NCBI GenBank assembly: GCA_029207755.1
Contig: JARCOQ010000002.1
Span: forward strand, 40,744,244 to 40,808,243
DNA: 64,000 bases
DNA from: Chamaea fasciata
Lineage: Eukaryota > Chordata > Aves > Passeriformes > Sylviidae
Direction: 5' to 3'
Shown: in pieces, positions 9,264 through 21,100 of the stretch
How positions within the stretch are numbered: the stretch's first letter is position 1
Layout: the number at the start of each line of letters is the position of its first letter
The notes under the pieces: model-generated
What the model was told of the DNA's origin: nothing
Database searches by the model: none
What the model saw: the letters and a program-made list of their open reading frames with translations, nothing else
Translations under genes and position numbers: made by a program

Positions 9264-10449
9264 ATATTTCTAACGACATTTGCTTTCCAGAAGCTCTGAT
9301 GACAGTTTCAACCTCCACTTGAGAGAACAAAATCTCAGTTCCTTGTATACCTACTTGCACTGAGTTCTGTTTGTTTCCCAGAGAAATAAAAGGGTTGAAA
9401 CTCTAAGGGGACAGACACCTACTTGTCCTGTTCTCCTTTTTTTCACTAGGGACTCAGTTTCTGAAAGCTGCTCCTGATGCTGTTTGTCCTTGTTGATGAA
9501 CACCTTTTGCAGTACATCACTAAGCTGCTTTGTCAGCTTGAGGGGTGGCTATTTAATTTTTCAGAAACATGCAGCTACTCTTTTAACACAGTTATTGGTT
9601 CACTGTTCTTTGCTGACAAGGGAAAAATTATTTCACAACAACATTTTAGAATTATGTCACTGAGAAGATGGACTTGTCCCCAGATCTCTCACCCAAAATT
9701 CCTCCATGGAAAATGATGGTTACAGCCTGTATATGTGGTAGATATTAACTGGCTATATGGTTAAATTAATGAGTAGAAACAAAAAAACATTTACTGAAGC
9801 TGGTTATAAGTTTGCAGTGATGCATATTTCCCATGAGCTCTATTATTTTTGGCAGGCAGCTCTAGTCAGAGCTATGTTTGTTCAACTCCTCAGCTCAGCG
9901 AGAGAGCTCAGACATGTAACTTTCACAATAGTGTGCACATCTACCGAAGTCACTCTCGTGGCTCACTGCTGACCTGTCTCTCCATTGGAATTCATTTTAT
10001 CAACTTGAAAAATCTATGATGTGTATGCTTTGTGACTTTGAGGTGCTCAAGGGTATTTACAATGTACACAGATGGCCATGTCCTTTAAGGCTAGCAGTTG
10101 CAGGCCAGGTAGAATGTAGGAAAGCACGCCAATGTCACAAGACACCCAGATGTGGGCAACTGGATCAAGCTTCTGAAATCTGGCAAAATTATTTGTGTCA
10201 GCGGTGTCTGTGTTGTGGGGATGCAGCTTGGATGTTTGCTTGTTTCTGGGCTGATGGACTCGAAATGTTCACACATAATAAAAGCGTTCAGTGGGAAAAA
10301 GGGCTTGTTTGCAGTTAAAAAAAAATGAACTGAATACATAAATCTCTGTTTACCTCTTGAAGGCTCTTACATTAACTCCTCTTGCTCCCAGAAATCTTCT
10401 CGTATTAAAATCATTTCCTGCCCCACCACCAATATGTGTAAATTGCTAG
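9264..10449. other. Non-coding host DNA, nothing recognised
   Basis: No repeat family or exon was recognised. Frames at 9477-9972 and 10016-10339 are short, overlap on both strands and resemble nothing known. Confidence 0.55.
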
Positions 10450-11005
10450 TGTATTGGGAATGGCTGAGATGGAGTTAATTTTCTCTGTGGCAGCCCCCAT
10501 AGTACTCTGCTTTGAATTGATAGCTAGAAAGTTGTGGATAACACAGCAGTGTTGTGACTACTGCTGAGCAGTGCTGGCACAGCATTGGCGCTCTCCAACA
10601 TTCCCCCCTCAAGTCACTGGGAATGGGAAAGACCTAAGAGGGGGTACAGACAGGCCCAAATTAATCAAAAAGGTATTCCATACCATGTGACATCAGATGA
10701 GATATAAAAGCTAAGAAAAAGAGGAGGAAAATGGGACAGTTAGTCTTCTGGAGCAATTGCTATGTGTGCTGAAGCCCTGCTGCCCAGGAGAAGGCTGGAT
10801 ATTACTCACTGGTGGGAAGTAGAGAATAAAATCTTTTTTTTGTCTTTGTTTGTGTGTGTACAACTTTTTGCTTGTACTTAAGCATACTGTCTTATCTCAA
10901 CCTACTAGTTGTTTCCCTTCCTATTTTCTCTCCCCTGTCCCCTGGAAAGGGGAAGTGATAGTGAGGTTTGGTGGGCTCCTGGCATCCAGTCAAAGTCAAA
11001 CCACA
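10450..11005 (+). repeat. Decayed solo LTR, second ERV-L-type family, copy 1
   Basis: It begins tgtattgggaatggctgag, then gagttaattttct, with gatataaaagct as a TATA box near 10701, an aataaaatct poly(A)-type motif near 10826, and ends caaaccaca. The order matches the copy at 44178. The flanks gctag (10445-10449) and gctaa (11006-11010) agree at 4 of 5 bases, consistent with an aged 5-bp target duplication. No internal viral sequence is attached. Confidence 0.8.
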
Positions 11006-11270
11006 GCTAAGGAAAGTGCCCTGTCTGACCATCCAGGAGCTACTCTGGCCATCACACACCACCTGAACTAGAATGAAGCCCCTTCACAGTGACACACCCC
11101 ACACTCAATCAGACCAGATTTCCTTTCCTGCTTGACCCCAGGCTTCCCATAGCAGTGTCTGACATTCAGAACTTTAAAGTCATTTAATCATGGTGCAAAA
11201 ACTAAATAACAAAGTAACAGCTTGAGCTGGGTGCCTCCAAGGAGGAACTTTGAACTAAGGAACCCCTTTT
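11006..11270. other. Short host DNA between LTR and microsatellite
   Basis: Nothing recognised here. Confidence 0.5.
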
Positions 11271-11292
11271 ATATTTATATGTATATATACAT

Positions 11293-11335
<43 letters not shown>

Positions 11336-11380
11336 CACACACAAACACACACACACACACACACATATATATAATATATT
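11271..11380. repeat. Compound TA/CATA/CA microsatellite
   Basis: Runs of TA, CATA (about seven), TA again and CA follow each other over about 110 bp. The apparent Tyr/Val/Cys-rich frame across it on the minus strand is a repeat artefact. Confidence 0.95.
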
Positions 11381-14300
11381 TCAAAAAAGGATGTATATAC
11401 CCTTACAGCCTAAGACTGGTAGTCTGGGGGTGTCAGCTCTTGCTGTGTCTGTGTGTGGCAGTCATCCAGCTGTGCCACAAGTCCCCCTGCCCTTTGTAAT
11501 GCAAAGGGCTTGCTGTTCATGGCCTTTTGCCTTGCCCTCCTGCACACCCAGGTACCTGCACTGAATATATTTTTCAAAACCCACCACAGCCTGGCAATAG
11601 GAAATTAGTTTTCTAGTTTGGTTTTTCTTGCGATTTGCTACCAGAAATGTAATGTTGAATTTTTCTTCAAACTATGCATTTTTCTTTACATTATGCAAAT
11701 TTTACATTAAAGAAAATTCCCTTAGTTAAACAGTGAAAAATTTCATCGAGTGCTGACAGATTAGAATATCTCATTGTGCCTCTAGTATTCATTGAAAACT
11801 TTCTCACAGCAAAACAAGTTAACAAAATCCATGGCTGTGCTCTTCAAACATTTATTTCAGTTTTCCCTGTCCCTAACACAACCTTCCAAGACCCATGTGT
11901 CTCCCATAAGAATCTTAGTAGACTCAGTGGGTTGATGGGTTTCTTGTTTCTCAGCTGTGGAGACAGAGCCTTGCCTTGCTTTGCAAACAGATGTGTAAGA
12001 CCCATCTTTCCAGCAGACAGGGAGTGGAACCATGGGGACAGACACACAGCCTGGGAGCTGCTGGTCCTGTGGACTACCTCCAGGACCTGGCACTCCAGAA
12101 GAGGCCAATTAACAATGAAGGAGCCACATTATTTTGAAAATGGGTGGTGGATGTAAAAGGATTTAGGAGTGACAGTAGTTCTTCCACCTTTCCCACAAAC
12201 CAGTACTATCTAGTGAAGTGTGCCCCTATTCAGATGATTGCTTTCTGGATAGAATTTGTAAAAAGGATGTTGACTGAACTGAACTGATCTGAAATTGAAT
12301 TTGGAGAGACTAAAATCTTTTATGTACTGGAAAACTTGCTCTTCATTGAGATTTCTTTTGTAAAACTAATAAACTCATAAATAAAATCATGAAAGTAGAA
12401 CAAACATGATTGTTAGATAAGATTATCTGGTAACACAGATACTTAAGGTTCTATTCAGTCACAGAGTCAGAATCTATTAGTATAATTCTTATGGCAAAAG
12501 GCCTGGAAGGTAGGGGGAATTGTATTAAAGCCTGTCCCCAGTTTTCTTCTTCATAAAGACCTCTTTATGAATTTAACATATCCTGTATACATACTAGATC
12601 TCCATTTTAATTTCTAAGGAAGTAAAAATCTAGGTAATCATTAATACATGCCATATTTGTTGCTCTAGTCAAAGTGATGGTTTTACTCCAAGACACCTGC
12701 CTGTTTATATGACATTGGAGCCATGCAAAAATTATTCTGTTCCATTCTTACTGGAATATCTCCTAGATTTTCCTTATTTTTTTTTTGCACTTCATTAAAT
12801 CAGCGACATCCCTGCATTAAATCAACCACTCTCCAATCATTGTCAAAAAGAGGAACTCTACCCTTTGCTATTAAAGCATATGGGCCACAATCTGTTAGTA
12901 TTATTATATCTGACAAATATAAATTTGTTAAAGCAGAGGCCATGAGCTTTTGTCTTCCTAAATAATCTTATAGTCTCTCTCTTGCTACTTTCCATTTCTG
13001 CCAAAAGCAGTAAAATTATCTTTGCCTTGGAGTAAAGTATGGCATTTATTTGTCTAAAATAATAATCTACTCTCCAAATTAATTTTCCTCTGAAGATCAT
13101 GAAGTGCTTTACTTCATGAAGCTTCCCTAATCTCACCATCATAGAGAGAGAAAATGGGAGGACTGGAAAGGGCCTCAAGAAGTGACTATTTGACCTGCCC
13201 AAAACATCCTCTGTTTTGACACAGAACCAAGGTAATGTAGAGAGAACAGTGCAGTCAATTTTCCACTGCTTTTATTTTCCTCCTACTGATTTTTGAACTG
13301 CAATAATTAGGCATACATAGTTACATCAGCTTAGACTAAAGTTATTCTTAATCAGTTGATTTGGATGATAAGATCTCAGCTACATATTTGCCCGTAGGTA
13401 GCTGGGGTAGAAAGAATAACAGAAATGCAATTTCAGCTTGATTTCATTCTACCTCTTGGAAGAAATTTTTATCCCTTTGACTAAAATTTGCCCTCATTAA
13501 CACATCAAGCTTGTTTGCTGTAGCCAGTGGGATCATTGGGAATATTTCTAAAAGCAGAATTTGGTTTGTTATATTTTCAGCAGTTTTTCAACAAATATTT
13601 GATATGACAAAATGCACAGCTGTTCCTGGTTTTATCCATGAGAATGACAGAAGAGCCTTCAGACACAGAGTTGCTTCAGACTTCTGAAATCCTTCTGCCT
13701 GAAATGTGCAGAGTTCTGCCCGTTGCTTTTGCAGAGTCAGGGCTGAAAAAAAAGATGTATCTTGAAGCTTTTTACTGCTTATTTGGTTTTATGCTACAGC
13801 TGTAAACTCTGTTCTTGTTTTATTTGCTGATCTGTTTTATTAAGTGCCTTCTGATGAACAACAAGAAGCATGTAATAAAAGCCATCCACAGTATGGTGGC
13901 AGCTTCCTTCTTCTCTCAGTCACAGACCTTAAACCAGTCCCTGGTGTGCTGCTATTCACAATCCTGCCTTGTTTCTAACACTTTTTACTAAAATGTCCAT
14001 CTGGTCCTGGCTGGATTTTTTGGCTGAATTTGGATTGTGCTGCTATTAGAGGAGACTCTTCCCTAGGAGCATTTTTCTAGTTTTTTTGTAATCTCTTCAA
14101 CACCATACTCCACTGGATAGGTCCTCACTGGAGTAAATATCGAAGTCAGACAAATGCAGGGAAGAATGAGACAGTTTGGATTTGGTAGGAATCTTCCCCT
14201 TATCTAATCACAGCAGATGTTGAAGTTCTGATTTTCCTCCTTCAGCACCTGTGTATGATATGCAGAGTTTTATTGCACAGTCATGATCCATTTAGTCATA

Positions 14301-14588
14301 GCCCTCCCCCTTGCTGGAAAATTATCTGCTAATAGTGTACTATGCACTTGAATTTTAAATTACTTCCATGAGAACTCCTACCAGGTCTAATAGGAGAGGA
14401 CCCACTGTGCCTCTTCTATTTATGCTGGCTGAGATGGAACACCAGAAGTGCCTGTTCATCCTTTAGGCAGTGTTGTGCTAATGTCTGGGTGTTAGGGAGT
14501 GTGTTCAGCCAGGCTGCCAAAAGACCTGCTGCTCCATGGGATTTGGTCTTCTGGAAAAGGAGTTGTACTTTCATGATACACCATGGGT
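11381..14588. other. Non-coding host DNA, nothing recognised
   Basis: AT-rich sequence. Frames at 11776-12156 (126 aa) and 12858-13202 were considered; neither has a recognisable domain and both overlap frames of similar length in other phases. Confidence 0.55.
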
Positions 14589-15118
14589 TGTGGGAAATGG
14601 AAAGCTAGAGACTTCCACAGACACTGAAGGGTTTGATTTGCAGCCTTGGGAGAAGCTTGGGTTGATGTAATGATGAAGATACAAAGACATTAAGCAGAAA
14701 AATTATAAACTTATATTCCCATAGTTGCAAGTAAGAGTATGCCTTAAGTAAATTAGAAACTGTATTTGGTAAGATGGTGGAAAGTTTTAAAGTGTAGTAA
14801 TGTGATTTTATAGAGTAAGCTAAGAGTTTAGATGCTATAATAGAAGCATATGTATGTAGGTGAGGTAACAGGCTATCGGGTGATAGATAGACGCAGTGCG
14901 GCAGAATAAAGCAAAGGTGATAAGCAAGAAAAACAAAATAAACTCTATGGCAACTTTCCATTGGATCAGAGTGTTATATATTGCTTTGTAATAAAGAAAC
15001 TTGACTACTTTTGCGCTATGGCTAACTTGTTACTCCTCTAAAATCTCATGTCGTCTGAGGCTGATGTTTATCTGAGTAATAAGTAGTTTAATAGCCTTCT
15101 AGTAATCCCATCCCTTCA
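14589..15118 (+). repeat. Probable solo LTR of alpharetrovirus/ERVK-like type
   Basis: It has a compact promoter order: inverted CCAAT (CCATTGG, 14958-14964), TTATATA (14974-14980) and AATAAA (14990-14995) within 40 bp, followed by about 120 bp ending ccatcccttca. A TATA box almost touching the poly(A) signal is the arrangement seen in alpharetrovirus-type LTRs with a short R. The tgtgggaaatgg start and the right end are guesses; no target duplication was found. A 118-aa minus-strand frame here is a shadow. Confidence 0.5.
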
Positions 15119-18100
15119 TTCAGGCATCGATAATAAGTGATGTGAAGTAGTACAGGACTCAGCCAGGGCAGTGTCCATGTTTTTTGAAGATTGCTTTGTC
15201 TCTCTAACTATTGACAGCAGAGCAGGCAGTGCCTTCCCTGATGCTCCCAGGAAATCACACTTCTTGCCAGTGCAGAGTGTGTCCTCAAAGATGCCGTTAA
15301 CATTGATGGACACAATCTCTTACTTACAGAAGACTACTGAAGATGCTGGAACCACTTTCAGGAATCTTCAGCTGGAGGTGTAGCTGGAGGTGGACAAGCA
15401 GTGTAATTTAAAAGTCAGACTCTAAGGACTCAGAATTTACAAGGGTTTAAAATTTTGATGAAAACTGCTGTAAATGATCCATTTCCGTTACAGAACCTTC
15501 ACGAGATTGACCTTGCTTTCTGGTTCAAACTTTATTTGAACTAAATATCAGGATAATGAATGAGATGGTAGTCCATTACAGTTCAAAATAATCTAAATTC
15601 ATAATGCTGGGGTATGCAGTTAGCTCTTAGCCTATATTTTTTGCTTCTTTTTTGGAAACTTTGAGGAGCCTCCAGTGGCTCCAGCAATCTAAATATCAAA
15701 CAATGACATTTAAAGCTTGGGAAAAAAAAGAAATATACTGCTGCTTCCCTTAAATGCCCATTAATTACCTTCCTCTTTCACATTTAACTGTAAGCTACTC
15801 CCAGAGGCTGGATTCAGTCTTAACATTATTTAAGTGTGGATTTTGAACCATTATCAGATCTTAGCATTATCACATTCATAACAAGAAATTATTCCCTATT
15901 TATTTTATCCTAAATTTTTTCTTTTACACCGTAGTGAAACATAATAGTCTATTTGTTAGCCTCACATCCTTTCAGTATATTAAATAACTCTAGTCTGTGT
16001 TTTGCTGGAAACAACTCCAGAAAGTTAGTGAAAAGTCATCTTGCTTATGTAGCAACTACTGGCAGGAGTAGCCATCTCCTTTTTGCTGTGACCTCAAAGC
16101 ATCCAAAATTATGTAATGCAATTACAACTGTTTAGGACTGACTCCTTTTCTCTTAATTTAATGACAGCAGTAAATCAAATCAATCTTTTGAACATTTAAG
16201 TTTTGAAACATCTGGATCAGTTTCTATTTTCATATTTGCATCACTTATAATTATATTAACTGATTTGCTGTCCTGAGTAGTGAAAAGAGATACATGTGAG
16301 AAACTTCCTGTCATTAATAAAAATGCTTAACCATAACAGATTCTTTCAACATAAGTCTACTTCAGAATTATTGGTTTAGATCTGAGTCAGACTCTGCTTC
16401 TTTTGTGAAGAAGATTTGAATCTAATGACTTCTACCAGTGTGCTTTTGTCCATATATTTCAAAAAAATATCAGATAGTAAGTATGATTGTGTTAGTTCCA
16501 TTTCTTGAAAATGCTGTGTGTATCTATACCATGCAGCCAAAAGATTTTGAGTTCAGCAGACTTGCATCGATCTTTGAAGTAGTGGCACACCAAATGGAGA
16601 ATTGGGGCAGTGTTGGAGACAGCCCAAATGCAGGAGCCTGCCTTAACAAGGCAGTAGCAGAATTAACATTGCTGGTCTTCTTCCAGGCTCAAGCCTCAAT
16701 CAGCAGTGTCTCTCACACCTCTACTGGTTTGAGCATCCCTGTGCTGGAACTGGTTTTGAAGTCAGAGCTCTCCACAAGTTCTTCTCACCTGTGGCCACTG
16801 GCCAGAGAGGTTGTAGATAATCTTTCACATTCTTGGAGTTCTTAGTTCTCCTAGGAACAGTGTATTTTTTTTCCATCTTTCTCACAATTGGAAATGACTG
16901 TTCAGAGTTGACTTTATCTTTCTTTTTGCCTTTGTGTGTGATTTAAACCTTCAAAGCTGATGGAATGAAAGATCTTTTGCTTGCTGCTGTCATCTCAGTG
17001 AATGTTTTTACTTTTTTATAGAACTGCTTTCTGTTTACCAATGCCTCCTTTTCTGTCTCCAAAGTAAAAACATCTACCTACTCTTACTTTTGAATATCAG
17101 CTGTAGTTCTGTAATTGCTTCAGAACAACATTTGGGCTGTTGCTCCAAGAAAATCAGAGCTGTAAGAAATACCTCTTCATATGTCACATCCAGACCCATG
17201 GCTTTTACAAGTTAGGTGCTTAACAGGCTCTAATGCCCTCTGCTTCCCAGCAAACAAGTCTTAAGAACTGCCTGGTGTGGATTGTCCTCATCATTATAGT
17301 TACTGCAACCACATATTGCACGCGTCTTCAGGTCCCCTATGCTTCTTGTCAGCTCTCCCTGTTTAACCAGGGAATGGAAAGAACTTTGGACATATGACAG
17401 TTAATACAAACCATAAAGTAAAAGATATTTCTATATTTTAGAAACTTATTTCACACCACTGGAGTCCTTAAATTCTGCTCAAAACTACTGGTATGAGCCT
17501 GAGGGGTTGTTTTTATAAGCTAAGTTCTGAGGTTCAGTTGGAAACAAAAAGCCCTAGTGGAATTGATTGGAAGAGACTTCAGTGGTCATATTGTCTCTCC
17601 TCCCAGTGAAACTGTCACCATCACTGGGCCAGGTCAGTAAAGCCTGCAACAAGAATCCACCACAACTCTGGAAAATCTGCTTCAAAATCTTGCTCAACTA
17701 CCCAGTAGTGAAAAAGTTGACCTTAAAGCAGAAGCTGAACCTCTCAGATCACAATGTGTGACTGTTACTCCTTGTACAACATATAACTCCTTGTATAACA
17801 TATAACATGACCAAGAAGAATTTGACTCTCTTCCTTCGTGATTTCCATGTGCACATTTCCAGACAGCATGGAAACTGCCCTTTTACTAGACTAAAAAAAC
17901 CAGTGCATTTAGCATTTTCTCACAGGCCCTGTTCTTGCTTTCTCAGTAGTCCTACAATGGGCTTGGAAGCCAGAATCCTGAACTCCTGACTCAAAACTGC
18001 TGTGTCTGTGGTTCTGTATTAATGAAGTTTCTGAGTCAGGCACTGAAATGTCCTACATGTAAGTTCATGGCCTGCCAGTGGGATGCAAAGCACTTAGATA

Positions 18101-21100
18101 TGTGCCCAGACTCCCTACACAGTCAGCACAGAGATATGGGCACCCCTGCACGTCTCTCAATAATGACCAAAAGTGGAGCATTTACTTGTCTCTGCTGACT
18201 GTGAGGGGAGCCTGCACACTGCAGTGGAGCCACTCAGCACTCTCAGAAGGAGCAGGGAGCAGCTAACAGGAGGTCATGCACAGCACTGCACAGAAAAGGC
18301 TCCGAAGCACACAGCAGCTGCCTGGATCCCCTGGGAGCTGGGATACAGGGCCAGCCTCCGAGAGCAGGTGTCTGACTGGAGAGGATGTGTGTGTTTGGCT
18401 AAGAACTGCTCAGTACAGGGGCCTCAGATTTAGCTGCATAAAAATACTCCCACAACTCTAATGTGGGTTGGTTTGGTTTTCTTTTTAGTAAAGCTGATAG
18501 AATTAGTAGTTCTCTGAAGTATAAGTGGCCAAGACTTTGAGGCTACCTCCTTATCTCTTTGATTCACAAAGCCATGTTCTTGCCCTCAGCATTTCTGAGC
18601 TAACAGAATAATGAAGATAGCCTCCAAGTTAATGCACTTCTTCTTTGTTCAATGTTTTGGGGCATGTTTCACAGACTGTTGGAAAATACTGATAATGTTC
18701 AAGCTGTCACATTTCCTTACTTTTCACCATGTCAATAATACACAGTTTTGCAGGTATTGGACTCTGGAATCAGTAAATTGAAATTTTCCTGAACAGGTTC
18801 AATCTAGACAAAAAAGAAATTGCAGCCATCCAAAGATAAAAGGTAGGCTTTATTCAAAGAAATCTGGTCTTCTCCAGCTGTACTTAAGCTAGATGATCCT
18901 TCAGCCTCTTAACTGGTAGTGTACCCCTTAGGACAAACTGCTACTTCATGCATTTTTAAATAGAAAAAAAAAATCTTATTTACTTTCAATAAGCCGCTAA
19001 AAGCTAGAAAATATTAGCCCAATTCTTTTGGAGTAATTAATCAAAATATTTTTAAGGTGAAAGTCCATTCCCTTTACTCATGCTGAATAGTAAATTGCAG
19101 TGCAAATAAAAGATTACAGGTATATTATACAAACAGAGAAAAAAAATGTGGGTTGAAACGATTGCAGGAAAGTTGGGAATTGGAGCTAATTTAATATATG
19201 TGCTCCATAAACCACATAATTTTTATTATGAATTTCTAAAATGGCTATGAAAAGAGTAAGAAACTGTTTCAGAAATATATTTGAAGCTTACATTGTTTCA
19301 CTTCTTATTGACTAAATTAAGCCCTGTAACAGAATTTTTTTTCCAGAATTGGATATATATTTTTTTCATCTATCATTGGCCCATGACAGATCTGCTTTTC
19401 TTGGTGCCTTCTATACTTCTGTAGGTCCCTTAAAGCTATGAGAAGGATTGTACAGTATAATATTAGCCTATATTAATGTGATAAAAATTGAAAGCCCAAA
19501 GTAATAACAACTGAAGAAAGGTATTTCAGCATCAAAAGTGCAGCAGCAGATTATGATTTACCTGCCTTACAAATATTCCCACCTACACTAATATTTCTTC
19601 CTAGGTGTTTAAAACATGTTCTGTTGCTTCAAACAAAATTCACATATTTTAAACTTCAGTCAAAATATTGTGGAACCACATGTGATCTTACCTAGATTAG
19701 ATAACATGAAGCAGTTAATGACGTCTAATTAGCAAAACCTCCAATGTCATCTGAAGCTGGATTTCTCCCTGTTCCTGGGCTGTATGCAGATGTGGCTGTA
19801 GCTGCACTGTCATGCATAAGGCTTCAGAAAAGCTTCTCCAAAAACACCTCTTTCTTCCATTTCTTTAAGAAGTTCCATATTACTTCCAATGTTTATTAAA
19901 CTTATCTGTCTCAGCCTTAAGAGCAGGCTTATTTTAGTCCTGAGCCACTCCCATAAAAATTCCTTTTTAGATCCTTGCTGTTTTAATGCTTATCTTTTTT
20001 TCTTCCTCATTTCAAGCCTAAATTTATTCATAGCCAATTTATACCCATTTGTTCTTGCGTCAGCATGGCCTTTAGCTTAAACAGTTGTTTTCCTTGCCTG
20101 ATATTTACATCCCTGAAATGCTTAGAAAGAATGGGAGAGAAGACAGATGGCTCTCGCTTAACCTGTAATTTGTATTAATTAAAATAATTAATCAGGCTGT
20201 TTTGAGTTCAATATGGTGTGATTCAGCAGAATTTGGTATCCTGCTAAAATTCCTTATCAGAAAAGTTGATGAGAGATTTTGAATTTGTAAATAAATCATA
20301 TAGCCTAGTAGTAAACATTTGGTAACAACACTTAGTACTGAGCTGAACCACAACAATTCTACCAAGAGAAAAAAGTGATAAAGTCTGTAGTGCTTTACAG
20401 TCTGTTGTAAGGAAACCCGTGGGACACAGAGGCTGCTGGCAAACAGTTACCACTAGGGGTCATTCAGGAAATCCTTTTGGGCTGTACCTGTGTTGCACAC
20501 TGGCTTGGATCCTGAAGTAAAAATCTTCTGTTTGTCCAGGTTGTCGGTGTTCTGGCTCCAGGAGGGAGCAGTTCCAGAGGGATGAATCTCAATCCTTGGA
20601 GACAGGGCCGAATGGAAGGGTGCATGCCTGAGCCACAGCTGGGACAATTGCCTGTGGGGTTTTCCACCCACAGCATCAGCCTACGCCTAGGCCAGTAGAG
20701 TGGCTGTGTGGACCTCAGAGCAACACACGTTGCTCCACTTCTATTTTAAAGAGGTGGCAACTTAACCACTACTCTAATTTTCCATCTGTTGAGTTAGATT
20801 TTCATTTTCCTTATTTAACCTTGCACTCAGTCTAAGTCGTTTAACTGTAAGACAGCCAGCCTAGGTACATATAAGAGTGTTCTCATGAATGAGGCACATT
20901 AAACTGCTCCACACAGAGATAACCTACCTCCAGCATGGGCACAGGTCCAGCTTTCACAGGCCATGCCAACCCCTTGCCTTGCCATCGCCATGGTATTGAG
21001 CGGCCTGCTCTATATCTATGTGGATCTTATTCAAGTTTCAAGGATCTCTGTTGTCTCTGTTTTATTCTGTATGGAACCAAGTGCAATTTTTAAACATGAG

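Noticed and set aside
11202..11384. Minus-strand frame rich in Tyr, Val and Cys
   Set aside because: It translates a TA/CATA/CA microsatellite; no gene context.
16438..16845. 135-aa plus-strand frame
   Set aside because: No recognisable domain, no splice or promoter context; part may overlap a CR1 scrap.
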